A stretch of DNA of 64,000 nt. Origin: Gadus chalcogrammus. Lineage: Eukaryota > Chordata > Actinopteri > Gadiformes > Gadidae. Below the pieces are notes generated by a model. That model had not been told where the DNA came from. It ran no database searches and was given only the letters and a program-made list of their open reading frames with translations. A program made the translations under genes and the position numbers. Positions 58,290 through 64,000 of the stretch are shown one piece after another (position 1 is the first letter of the stretch; each line of letters begins with the position of its first letter). The stretch covers positions 27,343,835 to 27,407,834 of the forward strand of contig NC_079422.1 of the NCBI RefSeq assembly GCF_026213295.1, written 5' to 3'.

Positions 58290-58389
58290 NNNNNNNNNNN
58301 NNNNNNNNNNNNNNNNNNNNNNNNNNNNNNNNNNNNNNNNNNNNNNNNNNNNNNNNNNNNNNNNNNNNNNNNNNNNNNNNNNNNNNNNN
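58290..58389. other. Assembly gap, 100 N
   Basis: Exactly 100 N, a conventional length for a gap of unknown size. Confidence 0.99.
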
Positions 58390-58530
58390 AGTAATCAGAT
58401 TTGTTAATCGAGAGACAAAGGCTGGTAGACGGGAGAGAGACAAGCTGGCAGCTGTTAGGACAGTGTGGGACAAGTGGGTAGAGCAACTTTCACTACTCTA
58501 TAACCCAGGCCCTAATATCACAGTGGAAAG
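58390..58530 (+). pseudogene. piggyBac transposase fragment, second copy
   Basis: Reads FVNRETKAGRRERDKLAAVR and YNPGPNITV as in the first copy, cut on the left by the gap. The right terminal inverted repeat (GAACATAACAGG) is at about 58868-58879. Confidence 0.65.
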
Positions 58531-58531
58531 G

Positions 58532-58563
<32 letters not shown>

Positions 58564-59310
58564 ATTTAATTTAGAGGCGCCTTTCAGGCCTAACCCATAA
58601 TAAAGTGGTGAAACATAAAAAAAATAAGTTTGAACAAATATCTTTTTTTTAATGAAAAAAACGAGTGAATTATCCTAATTGAACCATTACCTGTTAGAGG
58701 TAAGGAACACTATTGCACTAAATATTGATAGAATACTTACTAATGGAGTTAGTAATGACATGTTCACACTGCTTGTTAGGATTTTTTGGGTTTTGGACAT
58801 CTTTTGGATAATAAACATGCACCGGGTCAAATTGACCCGGGAACACCATTGCTGTTCCTGACAAACGAACATAACAGGAGGGTTGAGCCAGTGTGCGCCT
58901 GTGTGAAGGCATCACTGCACAAGAAGTTAAGTAGTGAATCTCTGACAACTTTTATTTAGTTAGTTAGTTATTTGATGTAGGATTACCAGGATCGATAAGG
59001 TTGATTAACGACGGGCTTAATCTGCTGAACCTGACGGTGTTAGTCATCTGAGAACTGTGTGTCTGATGCTATAGCTATTAAACCCTTGAAAAGGCTGTTG
59101 GATTTCATATATGAACAATTTATTCCACACAAAAAAGTATAAGCCATAATGAGCTTTCAAAAGTTGTTACACAGACAGAAGTGTCATTCTTTTTTTCATA
59201 ATGTATGCTTCTGTCCACCCCTTCCCCAAAGTGGCAGCAATTTGGCCATGTGTGGGGAAACTCATTGACAGGCTATTCAAGGTCTTGTCTTATTATTGTC
59301 TGCTGCTGCT

Positions 59311-59427
59311 GATGGTGTATGCGGCTGATGGTGCATGCGGCTGATGGTGCATGCGGCTGATGGTGCATGCGGCTGATGGTGTATGCGGCTGATGGTGCAT
59401 GCGGCTGATGGTGCATGCGGCTGATGG
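59311..59427. repeat. 16-bp minisatellite, second copy
   Basis: Same GGCTGATGGTGCATGC array as at 13145. Confidence 0.9.
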
Positions 59428-60116
59428 TGGATGCTGATGGCGGTGGTTGCTGGTGGCTTGAGCTGGCTGGTGCCGGCCAACACTGCTGCTTGAGGCGATG
59501 GCTGCTTGAGCTGGCTGGTGGAGGCGAAGGATGGTGGTGTCGCCTTCTGCTGCTGGTGGCGGCGGCTGTGGTTGCTGTCCTTCCTTTGGACCTGATGCAC
59601 TTTGCTATCCTTAACCTTATCCTGATGTATGTAGAGTATCTTATTTGTTTATTAATAACTAATAATGTTCCTTCCTTCACTTTGTTCTTGTTTTTCAAGT
59701 TAGATATACACACACACCTGTTTACACATGTGTTGTTCTTGTTCCACACATGACTAACTGTGTTTTATTTATTGATACCCCCTGGCTCTACTTTGCTGTT
59801 CTAGTTCACTTTACTGTATGTTTGCTTCGTTGTTCTTGGTCATACTTGTTGTTCCCACATTTTTTCCACAAACCTCAGCCTGATATATGTGGAGAGGATT
59901 TCTCTCTAAACACTCAGCATCTCAAACACGGTCCAGCTTAACATGCATCCTCCTTTGCAGCGTGCAGATGTTAGGCCGTGGAAACTGCATCTGTGGGGGG
60001 TTTTATAACCAGGGGTCCATTTTATTTGTATTGCGGTTTTAATTGTCTCCTTTCCTCACCGTATTCCTGTCTTGTTAATACTTATATACAATATTCATCC
60101 CTGTTCCTTCTCTTTG

Positions 60117-60117
<1 letters not shown>

Positions 60118-60211
<94 letters not shown>
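60118..60211. repeat. (CA)n microsatellite, second copy
   Basis: Uninterrupted CA run of about 47 units. Confidence 0.95.
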
Positions 60212-60213
<2 letters not shown>

Positions 60214-61616
60214 TATTGTTGTCTCACTCATTGTTAAATTAAAAAAATACAATTTCATTCATCCGAGCATAATGATTTGTTATTCTTTAATATATTTGAT
60301 ACTTGTGTATGGCTTAGTCGGAAAAGTATCATGGTTGTGTGTGGTCAGCTCCTGCCTCATCAGAAGAAGTTTCCTGGAAACTAAATGCTAAATGGACTGA
60401 TGCTTTCTCAATCGCTCTCTGACCACGGGTTAGTGAAAGCAAAAGCAAGCAAAATCAAGGAAATCCAATAGTCCAGTTGTGCAAAAATAAACATCTTGAA
60501 TCGTCTTTGATTTCAGAACAGATGTAGTAAGGTAAAAGTTAAGGTTAAGCCCCTAAAGTTAAAAACGTGTCTAAGTAGCTTTCAGTTCTCATCACCCTAC
60601 CACTCGAAATGTAAAGCTGACATTTACAAATATGCAGCAATAGTCAGAAAAATACTTGTGTTTTTTTTTTTTTATATATACCATTCAATATTGCAATCCT
60701 GCTGTCAGTCCCTAGAAGAACATGGCAGCACGGTGTGTTTGGAACTATACAGGCTTAAACGATCCATGTGACCACCCCGCCGGCAAGATCAGTGTCGCAA
60801 CTCTTTTCTCTCTATGGGACTAAAAGCACAGCTTTCTGCAGTTGTGAAGAGGGATATTTCGAATTGTGTAAGTGGAGGAGGAGGAAGAGGAGGAGGAGGA
60901 GATGGGGTGATTCAGCCAGCACTTCTATTTATAAACCGTTCTATTTATAAACCCCAAACGGTTAACAAAAAAATTCCAGATCACTGAAAGATGAAGGAGT
61001 CTGCTGTCTGGACCGGAACGACTTCAGGACTCTTATGTCATGAGAAACTCCCGAATTAATTATGAAAGCATGATGAAACAAACTAGGTAACCTAATACAT
61101 CACACCATATAAACACCTTAACTAACCCTTAACAAACCACCAATCACCGAACCTGATAACCTAACTAACCATCTCTAACCTCAAGACGTCAGACCTCCCG
61201 GTTTTGCCGGTCCAGTCCCGATGAGTTGCGTGTCCGAGTCCTGACATTAAAGGTTGGGTATGGAATTCGCTTTTTTGCCCATTTTTGCAAAATTACTTGA
61301 AATCCTTATCATAACCCACTTACAGCCACTGAGTTAGAAGTACTGACATGAAAATTAAACAAGTCAATCATCTGTGGAACGGGCAGGGCTCGAAAAACTT
61401 CAGCCAATGATTTCCAGAGCCACCGAGTTGCATTGGACAGTAAGTACGTCAATCAAACGGTCGTACTGCACTCCCCCTCCCCCGTGCGACCCCTTCGTGC
61501 AGTACTCGTGACCCAGAGCTCGTGACCCAGAGCAAGCTCCTGTTTGTTGTTATCCTGCGGTAGCTACTGGAACTAGTTAATCCACATTTGGACCTAGCAG
61601 TAGAAGACAATTTCCA

Positions 61617-61699
61617 TGGCAGACAAGACGCCACCATCCCCACCACCACCACCTCCACCAGCAAAGAGAAGGAAAACTCTTTTTCAAAAAAAAGGTATA
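61617..61699 (+). CDS. Short proline-rich frame, second copy
   Basis: Identical to 15486-15568; same doubts about its nature. Confidence 0.25.
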
Positions 61700-61748
61700 C
61701 ATTGTGGTGGTTATCATAATTCACCCACGGAACTATGGGTGGGGGGGG

Positions 61749-61927
61749 TGTTTAGCACGGACCCGTTTAGCGGACGGAACGACCGTCCAGTTTAGTCCGG
61801 TTTTGACTTTACGAATGAACGTCTTTTTGTATTGTGTTCATTAAAACTTTGTGCTGGATACTCCGCCTCCGACTCCCGTCTCTCGTCACGACACTGGTGA
61901 CCCCGACGAAGGTCTCGCTGAAGCTTC
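61749..61927 (+). mobile_element. Older LTR fragment, second copy
   Basis: Short LTR 61749-61893 and CTGGTGACCCCGACG leader, as at 15618, interrupted at the same base by the Gmr1-like LTR. Confidence 0.5.
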
Positions 61928-64000
61928 TGTTACGGCTGCCGTCTAATGTACATTTGAAGTTCCATGATTCTGTATGCAAATCCAGCTGGGGGTTTCCTTC
62001 CCGATGATTGGTCCCCTCCCTACTTCCTGGATCCCATCGAAGCTACCAAGCACGAGTCTTCAATCAAGCCAGCTGCATAAATAGCGTGTGTGTCCACAGT
62101 TCGGGGCGGCTGTGAACCAGTGATCAGTCCGCCTCTTTGTTGCTGCCTACCATTTGTGGTGGGTTAGGAAATGGGAGTTTTGATGTCGTTGTATTGCCTG
62201 GCTGTGAATGGAGTGGTTCCAGCCAGTGTCTTTTGTTAACCCCGTGTAGTTTTCTTTTGTTGTAATTCTGTGTGCATGTGCACTCTTGTCACTTGATTAA
62301 ATCTCCGAAGTTGACCTGAATCTGTCCATGGTTTCCCATTCTTTTCATTTAACATCCCAATCACGTGTTGCGGCTCTTAAAAATAGCCGGGTCGTAACAT
62401 AAATGGGGGCTCGTCCGGGATCGTTAAATGAGAACTATGGCAGAAAAGTTTAATTTCGATGCATTTGTTGAGCATCCTACGGTTGTACAAGTGTATAATG
62501 GTAGGAAGGATGATTTAGTGGAGATAGCCATCCACTTCAACATTCCCGTTATCAGGTCCATGCTTAAAAAGAAATTAGAGAACGAGTGATTAGTGGATTG
62601 GTGGAACAGGGTGTGATTACTATGACTGAGCAGTTGGAGTCCGTGTCTCTTCCCCGTTCCTCAGCAGGAGCAGCGAGTGATCAAAGTGCTGAGACGCCCT
62701 CAGACTCGGGAAAGCCTACCAGGCAGTGAGCGAGGGAAGACCCCGTTTACTATGCCTAAGTATGATCTTTCCCCACCTAGCGGTACTGGCAGTACTGGGG
62801 CACGGCTTAAAGTCCGTCTGGCTCGGCTGCAACTGGAAGCTCATGAGCGGAGATGCAAGCCCAGCTCCAGCTTAAGCTGGAAATAAGAAAAGCTGAAATT
62901 CAGGCTGAGACGGCAGTGAGGCTGAGACAGCTCGAGCTTGAGGCTTCTGAAACAGGGCGGAGTGCTCATAGAGGTTTAGCTATGTCGTCACCTTCCACCA
63001 CCTCCACCAGTTCACCTAAAGTGGTGTTTGACATTAGTAAGCATGTGGCTTTAGTACCTGTCTTTCGGGATAGTGAAGTTGACTCCTATTTCAATGTGTT
63101 TGAGAGAATATCTGCTGCTTTACAATGGCCACCTGAAATATGGACGCTTCTACTTCAGTGTAAAATGCATGGTAAAGCTCAGGATGCTATGGGCGCACTC
63201 CCTGTTGAAGATAGTTTAAATTATGCAACTGTTAAGACGGCTATCCTACGAGCATACGAACTTGTCCCCGAAGCATACCGACAGAAGTTCCGAGGTCACA
63301 AGAAAACTTCTGCTCAGACCTATGTTGAGTTTGCCCGTGAGAAGGGAACGCTATTTGATAAATGGTGTGCAACATGTAAAGTTAATGATTTCAATGCGTT
63401 GAGAGAGCTGATCTTGGTAGAGGACTTTAAGCGGTGTTTGTCTGAGCATATTGTTGTGTACCTGAATGAGCAGAAAGCAGGAGTACTTTCTGCTGCCGCT
63501 GTACTGGCTGATGAGTATGTGTTAACTCATAAATTTGCTTTTTCTCCAGTCTCAGCTGTTTCACATCCCCCTCCTACTAGATCGTTTAACCCACGTGGGT
63601 CGCAAGAGGAAATTGAATGTTATTACTGCCACCAAGTTGGCCATGTCATTGCAAATTGCTTGGCACTAAAACGCAGAGAACAGCCCTCACGCTCCTTTCA
63701 AGCAAAAGGAGTAGGACTGATTAACGCAGATCATGGGGTGAACACTAACTCATCTGATCAGAAAATTGATGACTGTTTTAAGCCATTTGTGTTTGATGCA
63801 TTTGTGTCACTGTCTGGTGAGGCAGCTGATAGACACTCCATACGGATCTTGCGAGATACTGCTTGCTCTCAATCTGTTATTTTGGCATCAGCGCTTCCTT
63901 TTTGATAACTCTGCTTGCCATTACCAATCAGTTCTTAGAGGGGTTGAAATGGGTTACGTACCACGGCCAGTGCACCGCATCCATATTCAGTCCACTCTCG
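61928..64000 (+). mobile_element. Gmr1-like retrotransposon, second copy, cut by the window end
   Basis: LTR 61928-62399, tRNA-Pro primer binding site 62404-62421, gag from about 62428. It inserts at exactly the same site as the first copy, so it is a duplicate of one insertion event, not a second insertion. Confidence 0.88.
62428..64000 (+). pseudogene. Gag and start of protease, second copy
   Basis: The frame opens MRTMAEKFNFDAFVEHP. It is broken by one-base losses near 62568, 62727 and 62850 and a two-base loss near 63902 in the protease, all relative to copy 1. It keeps the ACCT tetranucleotide missing from copy 1 near 16924. The CCHC knuckle is intact. Confidence 0.7.

Larger units (their letters stand above)
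58390..64000. repeat. Second copy of the segment 12211-17867
   Basis: Starts at once after the gap with AGTAATCAGATTTGTTAATC, matching 12211, and stays collinear to the window end (piggyBac tail, 16-bp minisatellite, CA tract, MADKTPP frame, old LTR, Gmr1-like 5' LTR, gag, start of protease). From 58390 to about 61450 there are many one-base indels and some substitutions. From about 61500 on the copies are nearly identical. Confidence 0.95.

Overview
This is a vertebrate, almost certainly teleost, nuclear window. Its genes have GT-AG introns, and it carries piggyBac, Harbinger, hAT, LTR and non-LTR transposon families typical of fish genomes. The extreme density of micro- and minisatellites, together with an LTR element of the Gmr1 type (integrase placed before reverse transcriptase, first known from Atlantic cod), suggests a cod-like fish (Gadidae). 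The species call is inference.

Three host genes can be read, all on the minus strand. (1) A four-exon TNF-superfamily ligand of about 210 residues (8525 down to 6680). (2) A complete sh3glb2 gene (endophilin B2), 11 exons and 363 codons, from 47107 down to 26060. Its reading frame is unbroken and all its exon phases agree. (3) pip5kl1 (phosphatidylinositol-4-phosphate 5-kinase-like 1), from 57284 down to 48706. It is recognisable exon by exon but carries many single-base indels and lacks one expected segment. sh3glb2 and pip5kl1 lie head to tail, 1.6 kb apart; in human both map to 9q34.11, which supports the orthology.

Layout: 1-6 kb is a tandem duplication followed by two tandem Harbinger deletion derivatives. 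The TNF ligand gene is at 6.5-8.8 kb. 8.8-15.6 kb is mostly intergenic with a piggyBac remnant. A full-length Gmr1-like LTR retrotransposon (15796-21600) sits inside the leader of an older LTR element. 21.6-25.2 kb holds a broken RecQ-like helicase fragment and a LINE tail. 25.2-47.1 kb is sh3glb2 with introns swollen by arrays, including a 3-kb decamer satellite with transposons inserted in it, a chopped non-LTR retrotransposon, a third Harbinger derivative, an hAT MITE and a TTAA foldback element. 47.1-57.3 kb is the gap between the genes and pip5kl1. A 100-N assembly gap at 58290-58389 is followed by a second copy (58390-64000) of the segment 12211-17867.

The main finding is a pattern. Many minisatellites start exactly at exon-intron junctions or stop codons of these three genes, and their repeat units contain the junction sequence. 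They look like arrays grown from splice donors, splice acceptors and terminal codons. The second notable point is uneven sequence quality: sh3glb2 is clean, while pip5kl1 and the start of the post-gap duplicate are rich in indels, as expected of uncorrected long-read gap filling.
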